Shown here one piece after another: positions 28,411-38,521 of a DNA stretch of 64,000 nucleotides; positions within the stretch are counted from its first letter, which is position 1; every line of letters starts with the position of its first letter. Made by a program: the position numbers and the translations under genes. The DNA is from Taylorella equigenitalis ATCC 35865 (lineage in GTDB: Bacteria > Pseudomonadota > Gammaproteobacteria > Burkholderiales > Burkholderiaceae_B), in the NCBI RefSeq assembly GCF_000276685.1, contig NC_018108.1, positions 930,001 through 994,000 of the forward strand, in the 5' to 3' direction. The notes under the pieces are model-generated. The model searched no databases, had not been told where the DNA came from, and saw nothing but the letters and a program-made list of their open reading frames with translations.

Positions 28411-29388
28411 TTATAAAAAAGGAGCAAAAGCTTCGCCTATTATTGAAATATCATTTCTCTTAAGTAAGTCAGGATTAGATAATATCTGTCTAAATTTTCT
28501 TGCACCTTTTAAACCATTCATAAATCCAAGAACAGGATTAACAACCTCTCTTAGACTGCCACCATTTTCTATGTTTTTTTTAGCATAACCAATTAAAGCA
28601 TCTCTTATAAATGTAAAGTTTGGAGGTTCAGACCTTTCAAATTCTGTAGTGGCAATATTCATAAACGCACGTGGTTCATGCCAAGCTAATCTACCCAGCA
28701 TTATCCCATCAAACTCCTCTAATAGCTGCATAGCCAATTCATAATTTGATATTCCTCCATTGATTACAAAATTTGCATCTGGAAAATCAGCTTTCAGCCT
28801 AGAGACATAGTCATATTTAAGTGGAGGAATAGAACGATTATCCTTAGGACTCAATCCTTTAAGAAACGCATTTCTAGCATGTGTAATAAATAGACGACAT
28901 CCGACATCATATAGCTTACTTACGAAATGGTATACGAATTCATAATCATTATGATCATCAACTCCAAGACGGTGTTTAATAGAGATTGGTACTGTGGTGC
29001 ACTCGTTCATTGCCACCCAGCAATCGGCAACCAAATCAGGCTCGAGCATTAAGCATGCACCAAATGATCCCTTCTGAACTCTATCTGACGGGCATCCACA
29101 ATTTAAGTTTATTTCGTCATATCCCCATTCTTCACCTAGCTTTGAACAGTAAGCTAAATCCTTGGGTTCTGCTCCTCCAAGTTGCAATGCAACTGGGTGC
29201 TCCTCAACATTAAAGTCTAAATGACGAGGCACATCTCCAAATATTAATGCACCAGTAGTGACCATTTCAGTAAAAAGCAGGGCTTCGGGAGAAAGCAATC
29301 TATGAAAAAAACGGCAATGTTTATCAGTGACATCAAGCATAGGGGCTACAGATACCCTTCTGCCTCTGTTAAGTTTTTGATCTATCAT
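28411..29388 (-). CDS. dusA: tRNA-dihydrouridine synthase A
   Basis: FMN-dependent enzyme reducing U20/U20a in the tRNA D-loop, 325 residues. The TIM-barrel start RRVSVAPMLDVTDKHCRFFHR, the catalytic Cys in GSFGACLM, the LNCGCPSDRVQ motif and SIKHRLGVDD are typical of DusA. The C-terminal helical tRNA-binding part covers about 245-325. The ATG overlaps the stop of the ClC gene (ATGA), so it is translationally coupled to that transporter gene. Confidence 0.96.
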   Translation of the reverse strand: MIDQKLNRGRRVSVAPMLDVTDKHCRFFHRLLSPEALLFTEMVTTGALIFGDVPRHLDFNVEEHPVALQLGGAEPKDLAYCSKLGEEWGYDEINLNCGCPSDRVQKGSFGACLMLEPDLVADCWVAMNECTTVPISIKHRLGVDDHNDYEFVYHFVSKLYDVGCRLFITHARNAFLKGLSPKDNRSIPPLKYDYVSRLKADFPDANFVINGGISNYELAMQLLEEFDGIMLGRLAWHEPRAFMNIATTEFERSEPPNFTFIRDALIGYAKKNIENGGSLREVVNPVLGFMNGLKGARKFRQILSNPDLLKRNDISIIGEAFAPFL

Positions 29389-31157
29389 TTTCTAATGTCT
29401 ACTGCCTTGTACCCTCGTCTTTCATCAATTTTTTTAATCTCAGAAAGTTTACGAAGTAGGTCTGACTTATACACCAAGCCAACTAGCTTAGGTTTTTCAC
29501 TATTATCAACGACTGGAAGCCTTTCACCGTTATAAGAAAAAAAGCTATTTTGAACTTCATCCAAACCCATATCCAGTTTGAGGGGGTCCACAAAACTTCT
29601 TTGAATAAAGTCTGCAGGTATCGGCTCATCAAGGGGACTGCTAGACATTATGCCTTGAGTTATGTTTTTATTAGTTAGAATTCCTAAATATTCACGATCT
29701 TGAGAAATAACAAAAAGATTTTTTACTCCAGTGTTTGCAAAAATAGCCAAAGCCTCTCTTAATGTTTGAGTTGGATCTAATGTTGTGTCAACTGGGCTAA
29801 GTAAGTCTCTGACTTTTAATTGAGAGATTCTCAGGCTTACTAAATCTTGTTTTTCTCTTTTGGTTGTGATACCAAACATCACAGTACCAGTAAATAGACG
29901 AGAAATATAAAAAGATATAACTGAAGCAAAAATTAAAGGTGCTGCGATCTGTAGACTATTAGTCATCTCCATTAGCAAAACTATAGCCACAATAGGTGCA
30001 GATGTCCCTGCTGTTAGAAATGCACCCATACCCACTAAAACAAACACTGGAGTGAAGTGCAAAACACTAGGGTGAATCAGGGCAAAGGCATGAGTTACTA
30101 TCATAGCCGTACACGCACCAATAAACATAATTGGCGTAATCACCCCTCCGACAGCACCCGAACCTACACTCACACTAGTAGAAATTAATTTAATAATTAA
30201 AATAAAAACAACTGACCTTAAAACCCAGGACTCATCAATCATAAATGAGTGAATAAGCGTGTCTCCTTTGCCCGCAGCAGTAGGTTCAATTAAAAAAATA
30301 CATCCTAAAAGAAAACCCGCCAATGTCATACGCAAAGGCAATGCCATACCTGTTTTTGAGTACAAGTCACGAGTTAATGACAAAAGTTTTAAAAACAGTG
30401 GAGCACCAAATCCTGATAGGATACCAATCACAATTGATAGTAGTAGCTCCTTTTCGCCCACTAAATATATAGGAGGCAATTGGTATAACCAAGGCTCGTA
30501 ACCAAGTATTGTTATAGTGATATAGGCAGATGAAGACGAAATAAGTAATGGTGCTAATACATGGCTAGCCATACTTCCAAGAACAATTTCAGCGATAAAA
30601 AGTGCACCAGCAATTGGAGCAAAATATGCCGCAGAAACCCCAGCAGCCGCACCACAGGCCACTAGCATTCTTAAATAATTCCCTTCAATTTTATTTGCCC
30701 TACCTAAAGCTGAGCCAACCATTGAAGCTAAGTGAATAATAGGACCTTCTCGCCCCAAAGACCATCCAGTGGCTGATACACTAAGTGCTGACCCAATACG
30801 CAACAATCCTTGACGTAGTGAAAGGTGCCCATTACCTATGGCAACTGCCTCCATATAATCTGAGTTAGCATCAACTTTAATTTTTGAAGCATAGTAAAGT
30901 CCAAGTCCCCCTAAAAGACCACCTAAGGAAGGAATCAAAAGCTTCTCCCAAGTTGACCAATTTGAAGCAATTTGTACTACATCTCCGTATGTCCCGCTAT
31001 GCAAATCCTGGAGTAATTTCACACACTCATGAAATGCCACAGTAGTTAAGCCACCTGCAACTCCAAGCAAAGCAGCCCACAAAATAATCGAGGGCTCAGA
31101 AAAAAGATTAACCTTGTTAAAAAGGCTTGTAAGTCTAAAATTAAACGCAGCTTTCAC
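29385..31157 (-). CDS. ClC-type chloride transporter with CBS domains
   Basis: Polytopic membrane protein of 590 residues. The ClC core (about 20-420) has GWSLGREGPIIH with the gating Glu, GSGAVGGVITPIMFIGA and a selectivity-filter-type helix start. Two CBS domains follow (about 440-580: LLSPVDTTLDPTQTLREAL and FIQRSFVDPLKLDMGLDEV), which bind adenine nucleotides in relatives. The gating Glu suggests H+/Cl- exchange rather than a channel, but this is inferred. A TGGCAATG word lies 5 bases upstream of the start. Confidence 0.92.
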   Translation of the reverse strand: MKAAFNFRLTSLFNKVNLFSEPSIILWAALLGVAGGLTTVAFHECVKLLQDLHSGTYGDVVQIASNWSTWEKLLIPSLGGLLGGLGLYYASKIKVDANSDYMEAVAIGNGHLSLRQGLLRIGSALSVSATGWSLGREGPIIHLASMVGSALGRANKIEGNYLRMLVACGAAAGVSAAYFAPIAGALFIAEIVLGSMASHVLAPLLISSSSAYITITILGYEPWLYQLPPIYLVGEKELLLSIVIGILSGFGAPLFLKLLSLTRDLYSKTGMALPLRMTLAGFLLGCIFLIEPTAAGKGDTLIHSFMIDESWVLRSVVFILIIKLISTSVSVGSGAVGGVITPIMFIGACTAMIVTHAFALIHPSVLHFTPVFVLVGMGAFLTAGTSAPIVAIVLLMEMTNSLQIAAPLIFASVISFYISRLFTGTVMFGITTKREKQDLVSLRISQLKVRDLLSPVDTTLDPTQTLREALAIFANTGVKNLFVISQDREYLGILTNKNITQGIMSSSPLDEPIPADFIQRSFVDPLKLDMGLDEVQNSFFSYNGERLPVVDNSEKPKLVGLVYKSDLLRKLSEIKKIDERRGYKAVDIRK

Positions 31158-31223
31158 TTCGTGGCAATGTGCTTCTTTTGATAAAATGAAAAATTATTTT
31201 AGCAATCTAGCATAAATATATCT

Positions 31224-32201
31224 ATGGCAGTATTCACCTCTATTACAGAAGAAGAATTAAAAAAATTTTTAAGTGAATTCAACATCGGAGATTTAATTAG
31301 TTTTGAGGGTATAACTGCGGGCATCGAGAACTCTAACTTCTTTGTATACACCACAAAAGGAGAGTTTGTTCTAACTATTTTCGAAATCTTGAAAGTAGAA
31401 CAATTGCCCTATTACATTGAATTTATGCTTCATTTAGCTATAAAGGGGCTTCCAGTACCCAAACCTCAAAGAAATAAATCTCAAGAACTTATTTGCATTT
31501 TAAAAGGCAAACCAGCAATTATTGCCACAAAACAAAAGGGTAAGCACGTTATACACCCTAATGCCTTGCATTGCTCAATAGTGGCTAATGTGCAGGCTCA
31601 AATGCATATTGCCTCAAGGGATTTCACAATTTATCAAGAAAATTTCAGGGGCCTATCTTGGTGGACTGATGTCTACCCCAAGCTAAAACCTTTTTTAAAT
31701 GCTGACCAAAACTCTCTATACGAATCTACTTTAAAAAAACAAATAGAGATACAAAATAGCGAGCAATGGTCTAGTGGGATTCCAAAGGGTGCTTGTCATT
31801 GTGACCTTTTTAGGGATAATGTTTTAATTATTAATTCCGAATCCGATAGTCCATCAGTTGGCGGGGTGATTGATTTTTATTTCTCTGGAGTAGATAATTT
31901 TATTTTTGATATTGCAGTTGCTTTGAACGATTGGTGCATCGATAGATCAACTGGAGAGCTTGATTTTGAATTAGCACAGGTTTGGCTTGATAGCTATTCG
32001 AAAGTGAGACCCTTTGAACCTTTAGAAGCACAATTATGGCCTTACGCATTACAAGCGGCTGCTTTACGCTTTTGGAGTTCGCGTTTGTATGATTTCTATC
32101 TACCTCGTGATGCCCAAAATTTAAAACCACATGATCCGACTCATTTTGAGCGAATCTTAATTAAAAGACTAACAGAAAATATCATTTCTTTACCTTTATA
32201 A
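31224..32201 (+). CDS. thrB: Homoserine kinase (APH-fold type)
   Basis: Phosphorylates homoserine on the way to threonine. The 325 residues show an aminoglycoside-phosphotransferase fold: N-terminal ITAGIENSNFFVYTTKGEFVLTIFE nucleotide lobe (given as GIENSNFFVYTT), then the catalytic ACHCDLFRDNVL (Brenner motif) and GVIDFYFSGVDNFIFDIA metal loop. This is the type II ThrB of betaproteobacteria, unrelated to the GHMP kinase of E. coli. It precedes a BPSS1780-type gene by three bases. Confidence 0.95.
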   Translation: MAVFTSITEEELKKFLSEFNIGDLISFEGITAGIENSNFFVYTTKGEFVLTIFEILKVEQLPYYIEFMLHLAIKGLPVPKPQRNKSQELICILKGKPAIIATKQKGKHVIHPNALHCSIVANVQAQMHIASRDFTIYQENFRGLSWWTDVYPKLKPFLNADQNSLYESTLKKQIEIQNSEQWSSGIPKGACHCDLFRDNVLIINSESDSPSVGGVIDFYFSGVDNFIFDIAVALNDWCIDRSTGELDFELAQVWLDSYSKVRPFEPLEAQLWPYALQAAALRFWSSRLYDFYLPRDAQNLKPHDPTHFERILIKRLTENIISLPL

Positions 32202-32204
32202 AAT

Positions 32205-32972
32205 ATGAGCATTACAAAATATAATACTTTTCCAATAAAAACAGGGCTTAAATGGCTAACCGAAGGGTTCGATATGATAATTAAAAATTTCTTATCATAT
32301 CTAATCATTAATTTATCAATAACTTTTCTTCTAACTATTTTTATTTTTGGATCATTATTACTAGGTTTTTTTGCTGTAGGGTTTGTTATAGCTATATTTC
32401 AAATGGTCTACTTTAATGCCTCTTACAGCATTTATAAAAACAAAAAGCTTATTGTGTCCGACCTTTTTAAGAAGTTCACTACAAACAAAACGCTTCTTGG
32501 ATTTTTCACTGTTGGATTACTTTATATAGTCGGGGTTTTATTAATCGCTACCTATTTATCCCATTATGACCCAAATCTTGCAAAGTGGTTTAGTACTCAA
32601 GATTTTAAAAACAGTTATTACCTTCATAACTATTTATTTATTATTGGAACGTTTTTATTAATTTACTTAATTTTTATTTTTTTACTTTGGGTACCAGTAC
32701 TTGCTAGCTGGGAAGATTTGGATATTAAAGATGCTGTAGTGGTTTCGTTTAAAGCCACTATAGATAATTTTTTAGCTCTTTCACTTATGTATGCATCGAT
32801 ATTTATAATGCAAATAGGCCTTATCGTCTTATTAGTGAATTCGCCAAATCTATGGATTTTTGAAATAGTTTTCTTCTTAGGTGGTATGTTTATAAATGTG
32901 CTAATTTACGTAGCTGCATTTAACGCATATAAAGATATTTTTATGAATAGGCCCAAAGATTTAATAGAGTAA
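32205..32972 (+). CDS. BPSS1780-family membrane protein
   Basis: A 255-residue hydrophobic protein with about six helices and short polar loops. The start PIKTGLKWLTEGFDMIIKNF and the central LLWVPVLASWEDLDIKDAVVVSFKATIDNF (central Trp/Asp-rich patch SWEDLDIKDAVVVSF) are typical of BPSS1780-like proteins, which commonly sit beside homoserine kinase in Burkholderiales. Function unknown. Spacing of three bases to thrB indicates cotranscription. Confidence 0.78.
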   Translation: MSITKYNTFPIKTGLKWLTEGFDMIIKNFLSYLIINLSITFLLTIFIFGSLLLGFFAVGFVIAIFQMVYFNASYSIYKNKKLIVSDLFKKFTTNKTLLGFFTVGLLYIVGVLLIATYLSHYDPNLAKWFSTQDFKNSYYLHNYLFIIGTFLLIYLIFIFLLWVPVLASWEDLDIKDAVVVSFKATIDNFLALSLMYASIFIMQIGLIVLLVNSPNLWIFEIVFFLGGMFINVLIYVAAFNAYKDIFMNRPKDLIE

Positions 32973-33005
32973 AACTAATGGGCCATATATTGCTAATTCT
33001 TTGAA

Positions 33006-33935
33006 TTATAGGGCTGCGTTCAGTTGAGGTATTATTTCAAATAAATCACCAACCAGCCCATAATCAGCAATATTAAAAATTGGTGCCTCTGGATCTTTAT
33101 TTATAGCTACTATAACTTTTGAATCCTTCATACCTGCTAAGTGCTGGATCGCACCTGAAATACCTACTGCTATATATAGCTGAGGGGCTACGATTTTTCC
33201 AGTTTGACCTACTTGCAAATCATTTGGCGCGAAACCCATGTCCACTGCTGCACGTGAAGCTCCTACAGCTGCACCTAATTTATCTGCTAATTCGTATAGC
33301 ATTTGGAAATTTTCAGCACTTCCTAAAGCCCTACCACCAGATATAACTATTTTTGCATCTGAAAGTTCAGGTCGTTCACTCTTAGTCATCTCTTGAGAGA
33401 TAAACTTAACTCGAGAATCAGATTCTACAGTTTCTACAGATTCTACAGAGGCAGACCCACCAGATGTTCCAACTGCATCAAATGCTGTAGCACGCACAGT
33501 AATAACAACTTTAGGTTCAGATGTCTGAACAGTTGCAATAGCATTTCCTGCGTATATTGGTCTTTCAAAAGTCTGAGAATCAATAACGGATGTGATTTCA
33601 GATACCTGAGGCACGTCTAATTTAGCTGCTACTCTAGGGGCTGTACTTTTACCAACTGATGATGCAGAAAATAAAATGTGAGAATAAGATTCTGCTAATT
33701 TTAAAACCTGCTTACTTAAATTTTCTGCTAGGTTATGATCTAATGAGTCCCCATCAGCAACCAAAACTTTACTAACACCTTGATATTGAGATGCAATTGA
33801 AGCCACTGATTCTACACCTTTACCTGCCAACAAAAGGTCTATATCCATAGATAATTTTTGAGCGGCTGCTATGGTAGATAAAGTAGATGGCTTAATGACA
33901 CCCTGCTCATAATCTGCGATAACTAATACTTTCAT
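33006..33935 (-). CDS. etfA: Electron transfer flavoprotein, alpha subunit
   Basis: FAD-binding subunit of the ETF heterodimer that takes electrons from acyl-CoA and related dehydrogenases and passes them to ETF-quinone oxidoreductase. The 309 residues end with the FAD domain: [39 protein letters not shown] (in part), [17 protein letters not shown] and [19 protein letters not shown]. The start overlaps the etfB stop by one base. ETF-QO is not encoded in the window. Confidence 0.97.
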   Translation of the reverse strand: MKVLVIADYEQGVIKPSTLSTIAAAQKLSMDIDLLLAGKGVESVASIASQYQGVSKVLVADGDSLDHNLAENLSKQVLKLAESYSHILFSASSVGKSTAPRVAAKLDVPQVSEITSVIDSQTFERPIYAGNAIATVQTSEPKVVITVRATAFDAVGTSGGSASVESVETVESDSRVKFISQEMTKSERPELSDAKIVISGGRALGSAENFQMLYELADKLGAAVGASRAAVDMGFAPNDLQVGQTGKIVAPQLYIAVGISGAIQHLAGMKDSKVIVAINKDPEAPIFNIADYGLVGDLFEIIPQLNAAL

Positions 33936-34684
33936 TAAATCACCTTTTTCTCATTTTTTAATTTATCAACTAAAGTAGCTACATCTGGAAGAATTTCACC
34001 ACCAGAACGATTAACAGGTTCTGTTACTTTTATTGTTTTAATCTTAGGAGTTACATCGACTGATAATTCTTCAGGAGTAAATTTATCTATAGGCTTTTTC
34101 TTAGCTTGCATAATCTTAGGTAGAGTCGCAAATCTAGGTTCGTTTAGGCGTAAGTCAACAGTAATTACAGCAGGAAGTGAAACTTCAATAGTTTCAAGAC
34201 CGCCATCTATTTCTCGTGTAACAACTGCTTTATCTTCCAAAAGCTCAATTTTGCTAGCAAATGTAGCTTGAGGCCAGTCCAACAAAGCTGCAAGCATCTG
34301 ACCAGTTTGGTTAGAATCATCATCTATAGCTTGTTTTCCTAAAAGAATAAGTTTTGCATCTTCTTTTATAGCAACTTCTTTTAGTAGCTTTGCAATTCCT
34401 AATGGCTGAACAGATTCAGTGGTTTCAACAAGAACACCTCTATCAGCTCCCATAGCCATAGCCGATCTAAGCTGATCTTGAGCTTGAGATACGCCCACAG
34501 TTACAGCTACAACCTCTGACACTTTACCTGCTTCTTTCATTCTGGAAGCCTCTTCCACTGCAATCTCATCAAAGGGATTCATAGACATCTTAAGATTGTC
34601 GGTATCTACAGAAGAGTTATCAGATTTAACTCTAACTTTGATATTAAAATCTACAACCCTTTTTACAGGGACTAAAACTTTCAT
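33935..34684 (-). CDS. etfB: Electron transfer flavoprotein, beta subunit
   Basis: AMP-binding partner of EtfA, 249 residues from the ATG at 34684 ([14 protein letters not shown]), with AGGAG 7 bases upstream; one extra codon upstream is a TTG. Motifs include [40 protein letters not shown] (AMP loop) and the recognition loop region near [16 protein letters not shown]. It lies 9 bases after pgsA but on a separate pathway. Confidence 0.97.
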   Translation of the reverse strand: MKVLVPVKRVVDFNIKVRVKSDNSSVDTDNLKMSMNPFDEIAVEEASRMKEAGKVSEVVAVTVGVSQAQDQLRSAMAMGADRGVLVETTESVQPLGIAKLLKEVAIKEDAKLILLGKQAIDDDSNQTGQMLAALLDWPQATFASKIELLEDKAVVTREIDGGLETIEVSLPAVITVDLRLNEPRFATLPKIMQAKKKPIDKFTPEELSVDVTPKIKTIKVTEPVNRSGGEILPDVATLVDKLKNEKKVI

Positions 34685-34693
34685 CAAAAACTC

Positions 34694-35266
34694 CTACTCA
34701 GTTCTCATAATAGGCCATGCAGATTTTAAATAAACCCACATAGAAATAATTGTTAATATTGTGGCACATATCAGTAAAACATGCCCTGTATAGTGAACCC
34801 AATAATAACCAAAAGAGTCCAAAAGTAACATAGGGATTGCCATCATTTGAGTTGCAGTTTTCCATTTACCTATGGAATTTACGGCTACTACGTCACGTGC
34901 ATTTCTAGTTGCCATCCATTCCCTCAAAGCTGAGACTGTAATTTCTCTGGCAATGATAACAAACACAATAACTACATTAACTCTTCCAAGGTTAAGCAAT
35001 ATCAACAAGGCTACACAAACCATAAGCTTATCAGCCACTGGATCTAAAAAAGCTCCAAAGGCGGATGTTTGATTCCATTTGCGTGCTAGATATCCGTCAA
35101 AATAATCTGTAACAGATGCAATAACGAATATTATGCAGGCAATCGAATCGCGATATTGCAAATATAAATCTCCTCCAATCCAACCATTTGGAATTAGAAA
35201 GCAAATTAAAAATAAAGGAATCAAATAGACTCGTAACCAAGTTAGAGTCATAGGAATATTTTTCAT
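34694..35266 (-). CDS. pgsA: CDP-diacylglycerol-glycerol-3-phosphate phosphatidyltransferase
   Basis: Makes phosphatidylglycerol phosphate at the inner membrane. The 190 residues contain the CDP-alcohol phosphotransferase motif D-G-x2-A-R-x8-G-x3-D-x3-D, visible as DGYLARKWNQTSAFGAFLDP-VADKL (about 58-82), flanked by about five helices. The gene follows uvrC by four bases, an arrangement common in betaproteobacteria. Confidence 0.96.
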   Translation of the reverse strand: MKNIPMTLTWLRVYLIPLFLICFLIPNGWIGGDLYLQYRDSIACIIFVIASVTDYFDGYLARKWNQTSAFGAFLDPVADKLMVCVALLILLNLGRVNVVIVFVIIAREITVSALREWMATRNARDVVAVNSIGKWKTATQMMAIPMLLLDSFGYYWVHYTGHVLLICATILTIISMWVYLKSAWPIMRTE

Positions 35267-35270
35267 GCAC

Positions 35271-37094
35271 CTACCTCAGAGCATAATAAATTTTCTCGGC
35301 AATCTCACGTGAGATACCTTCTACAGACTGCAAGTCAGCAATACTTGCATTGCAAACTTCAGTAAATCCCCCAAATCTTGCAAGCAACTTTTGCCTTCTC
35401 TTAGGACCTACACCATCAATATCTTCAAGTCGAGAAACGTTACGCTGTTTAGCCCTGCGATTACGCATTCCTGTAATTGCAAATCTATGAGCTTCATCTC
35501 TTATGCTTGCAATAAGCATTAAGGCAGAAGACTGTACACCAAGTTCTAAAGGGGCACGTCCATCTACAAAATGCAAGGTTTCAAGACCAACTTTGCGTCC
35601 TTCCCCTTTTGCAACACCAACAATTTTACTTAAATCTAGACCAAGTTCCTCGAATACCCTTTTGGCTACCCCAATCTGCCCCTTACCGCCATCAATTAAA
35701 ACAATATCTGGAAGATCGATACCATCCTTCAAAAAGTTTGAATATCTGCGAGTTAATACTTGTTCCATAGCAGCATAGTCATCACCTTCAGTTATGCCAT
35801 TAATATTGTATCGACGGTAACGGGAAGACTGCATATCATGATATTGGTAAACCACGCAGGAAGCTTGCGTAGCCTCCCCTGATGTGTGACTGATGTCAAA
35901 ACACTCAATTGATAATTCATTAAGTGAGTCTAAATCTGTGGACAAACCGAGCACCTGTGCAAATGCTAAAGTTCGTTTTTCTGCTTTAGTAGATTCATTA
36001 AGTTCACGTGCCAAAGCAAGTTCAGCATTTTTAATTGCTAGTTCAAGCCATGTCTTCTGCAGAGAATTTGCCCTAGCTACAATGTGTACCTTTTTGTGAT
36101 ATTTACTTTCAAATAACTCAATAACACTTCTATCATGTAACTCATGTGATAACACCAAAGTCTCTGGAATTTCATGATTTAAATAGTGAGAACTAATAAA
36201 AGCCTCTAGTATTATGCTAGCCTCATCTCCATGTACATGTGTAGGTATTATTGATTTATCTCCTAGGTGACGACCCTTACGAACCATGGCTAGATTTATA
36301 CAAGTTTTGCCGTCAAGTTGTGCGATGGCAATAATATCCGAATTAATCTTAGGAGAAACTTCCATAGATTGTGAATTCATAATCGTACCCAATGCCTTTA
36401 TTTGATCGCGGTAAATGGCGGCCAACTCATAGTTCATTACTTCTGAGGCCGTAAGCATTTTGGTCTCAATATTTTTCAATACATCTGGAGTTTTGCCATC
36501 TAAAAAATCAACGGCATTTTTTACATCACTTTCATATTCTTCTTTGCTTATAAATCCCGTGCAAGGACCAGAACATCGCTTTATCTGAAATTGCATGCAA
36601 GGTCTTGAACGATTTTGAAATACACTATCTGCACACGTCCTTAGTCTAAAAACCCTCTGTAAAACTTCAATAGTCTGCCCAACTGCATAACCATTGGGAT
36701 ATGGTCCAAAAAACTTACCTGGTTTATTTGTAGAACCTCTATAAAATGAAATTTGCGGAAATTGATGAGCACTGAATTTTAAAAACGGATATGTTTTATC
36801 GTCCCTAAAAAGAATGTTATATCTTGGATGTAAATTCTTAATAAGATTATTTTCTAGAATCAATGCTTCAGATTCTGAATTCGTAACTGTGTATTCAGTG
36901 CGTACAACTTTTGCCATCATCAAAGCTACACGAGGACTTTGTAGGGTTTTTGCGTAGTACTGGCTTACTCTTTTTTTTAAATTCTTTGCCTTCCCAACAT
37001 ATAAGACCGTATCCGAAGCATCAATATGTCGATAGACTCCTGGAAGATCAGGTAGCTCTTTAAGAAAAGACTTTATCTGTTGCGCATCTTGCAT
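35271..37094 (-). CDS. uvrC: UvrABC excinuclease subunit C
   Basis: Makes both incisions around bulky DNA lesions with UvrA and UvrB. The 607 residues hold an N-terminal GIY-YIG nuclease (LPDLPGVYRHID, VLYVGKAKNLKKRV, about 15-90), a UVR domain (about 200-235), an RNase H-like domain with the catalytic Asp in ECFDISHTSGE and LIDGGKGQIG, and C-terminal helix-hairpin-helix motifs (LEDIDGVGPKRRQKLLARFGG in part). The start lies 35 bases inside nagZ. No SOS box was seen nearby. Confidence 0.96.
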   Translation of the reverse strand: MQDAQQIKSFLKELPDLPGVYRHIDASDTVLYVGKAKNLKKRVSQYYAKTLQSPRVALMMAKVVRTEYTVTNSESEALILENNLIKNLHPRYNILFRDDKTYPFLKFSAHQFPQISFYRGSTNKPGKFFGPYPNGYAVGQTIEVLQRVFRLRTCADSVFQNRSRPCMQFQIKRCSGPCTGFISKEEYESDVKNAVDFLDGKTPDVLKNIETKMLTASEVMNYELAAIYRDQIKALGTIMNSQSMEVSPKINSDIIAIAQLDGKTCINLAMVRKGRHLGDKSIIPTHVHGDEASIILEAFISSHYLNHEIPETLVLSHELHDRSVIELFESKYHKKVHIVARANSLQKTWLELAIKNAELALARELNESTKAEKRTLAFAQVLGLSTDLDSLNELSIECFDISHTSGEATQASCVVYQYHDMQSSRYRRYNINGITEGDDYAAMEQVLTRRYSNFLKDGIDLPDIVLIDGGKGQIGVAKRVFEELGLDLSKIVGVAKGEGRKVGLETLHFVDGRAPLELGVQSSALMLIASIRDEAHRFAITGMRNRRAKQRNVSRLEDIDGVGPKRRQKLLARFGGFTEVCNASIADLQSVEGISREIAEKIYYALR

Positions 37095-38103
37095 TTTTAT
37101 AAGTAGTGGATTGTGCTAATTCATCCCATTCTACAGTTTTATATTTGGGAAATAACTCATTTAATCTACGTTCTAAATTAGGGTTTTGATTCGGATTGTA
37201 GTCAAGTTTTTCTAAAAGCTCGTCAGCTAGATTAGGTTTATTGCAAACCATAACCATATCACATCCTGCATTCAAAGCAGCCTCTCCTCTAGCTGTTATA
37301 TCTCCTATGTAACTTGCTCCTTCCATAGTCAAATCATCTGAGAAAATCAAGCCATCATAACCTAAGCGATTGCGCAAGATATCTTGCACCCAAACCTTGG
37401 AGAAACATGCATTATGCTTATCAACCTTTGTATAGATAACATGAGCAAGCATTACTGATGGCAATACTAAATCACCCAACCATTCATAAGGTTTCGTATC
37501 CCTAGATAAAATTTCATCTAGAGTTCTATCATCTTCAGGTATGGCTATGTGTGAATCAGCTTCTACATATCCATGTCCTGGAAAATGCTTTCCACATGAA
37601 GCCATCCCAGCTTTAGACAAACCCTGAATAAATGCCCGCGATAATATAGCTACAACTTTGGGGTCTTTATGAAAAGCCCTGTCTCCAATAACTGTACTAA
37701 AGCCATAGTCCAAATCAAGCACAGGTGCATAAGAAAAATCAACTCCGCATGATAAGAGTTCCATTGCCATAATATACGCAAATTCAGTTGCAACTTTTAT
37801 TGCACTTTCGGGATATCTGTCATAAAGCCTACCCAAACTAGCCATAGAGACTATATGTGTAAACCCCTCTGTCTTGAATCTTTGAACTCGTCCTCCCTCA
37901 TGATCCACGGTAATTAGTATCTTTGAATCAGTTGATGCAGCCCTAGCTTCTTTTATCTGTTGGGTAAGCTCTTTAAGTTGAGATGGATCTTTATAATTGC
38001 GTGAAAACAGAATCAATCCTCCTACTAGCGGATGCTGAATACGATCGCACTCATGGGATTGCAATTCATACCCTTCGATGTCTACTAAAACTGGTCCTGC
38101 CAT
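37060..38103 (-). CDS. nagZ: Beta-N-acetylhexosaminidase NagZ
   Basis: Cytosolic glycosidase removing GlcNAc from anhydromuropeptides during murein recycling, family GH3. The 347 residues contain GLILFSRNYKDPSQL near the N-terminus, the loop GKHFPGHGYVEADSHI with the His acid/base candidate, and the nucleophile Asp in LIFSDDLTMEGASYIGD. It pairs functionally with murein turnover by the lytic transglycosylase-like protein elsewhere in the window. It starts two bases after acpS and overlaps uvrC by 35 bases. Confidence 0.95.
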   Translation of the reverse strand: MAGPVLVDIEGYELQSHECDRIQHPLVGGLILFSRNYKDPSQLKELTQQIKEARAASTDSKILITVDHEGGRVQRFKTEGFTHIVSMASLGRLYDRYPESAIKVATEFAYIMAMELLSCGVDFSYAPVLDLDYGFSTVIGDRAFHKDPKVVAILSRAFIQGLSKAGMASCGKHFPGHGYVEADSHIAIPEDDRTLDEILSRDTKPYEWLGDLVLPSVMLAHVIYTKVDKHNACFSKVWVQDILRNRLGYDGLIFSDDLTMEGASYIGDITARGEAALNAGCDMVMVCNKPNLADELLEKLDYNPNQNPNLERRLNELFPKYKTVEWDELAQSTTYKNARCATDKVFS

Positions 38104-38105
38104 AT

Positions 38106-38519
38106 CTAATCCTTTCTTTCTAAAACTACGAATGCCATAACAATATCTGATTCGTCAGTAAGCGAAACATGCCCATGTCCAAAACGTTCTTCATACCAAT
38201 TTTTGAGAGGGCCGTTAAGAATAATTTCGGTTTTTCCACTTTTTGCGTTGAGAATTTGAATCCTCGACCAGTACATCGGACTATGGATACCCAATCCTAT
38301 AGCTTTTGCAAATGCCTCTTTCGCAGCAAACCTAGTCGCAATGTACCGAATCCCCCTTTTTTGATCCCTTTCAAAGCGATTTTGAAATACCTCCAGTTCA
38401 TCAAGTCCAAGAACGCGAGTGGCAAACTTTAATCCAAATTTATCGTATGCTTTTTGAATTCGTGCTAAATGAAGTAAATCAGTACCAATACCAGCTATAT
38501 ACGGTCTATTTAGTGGCAA
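38106..38519 (-). CDS. acpS: Holo-[acyl-carrier-protein] synthase
   Basis: Transfers 4'-phosphopantetheine from CoA to acyl carrier protein. The 137 residues have IAGIGTDLLHLARIQKA with the Mg-binding Asp (about 8-24) and TRFAAKEAFAKAIGLGI with the conserved Glu. HVSLTDESDIVMAFVVL is the C-terminal strand block. The start begins two bases after the orn stop; a TGGCAATG word spans the start codon. Confidence 0.95.
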   Translation of the reverse strand: MPLNRPYIAGIGTDLLHLARIQKAYDKFGLKFATRVLGLDELEVFQNRFERDQKRGIRYIATRFAAKEAFAKAIGLGIHSPMYWSRIQILNAKSGKTEIILNGPLKNWYEERFGHGHVSLTDESDIVMAFVVLERKD

Positions 38520-38521
38520 TG

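Noticed and set aside
30259-30501. 80-codon plus-strand frame opposite the ClC gene
   Set aside because: Shadow of a well-conserved transmembrane gene; no start signal or family similarity.
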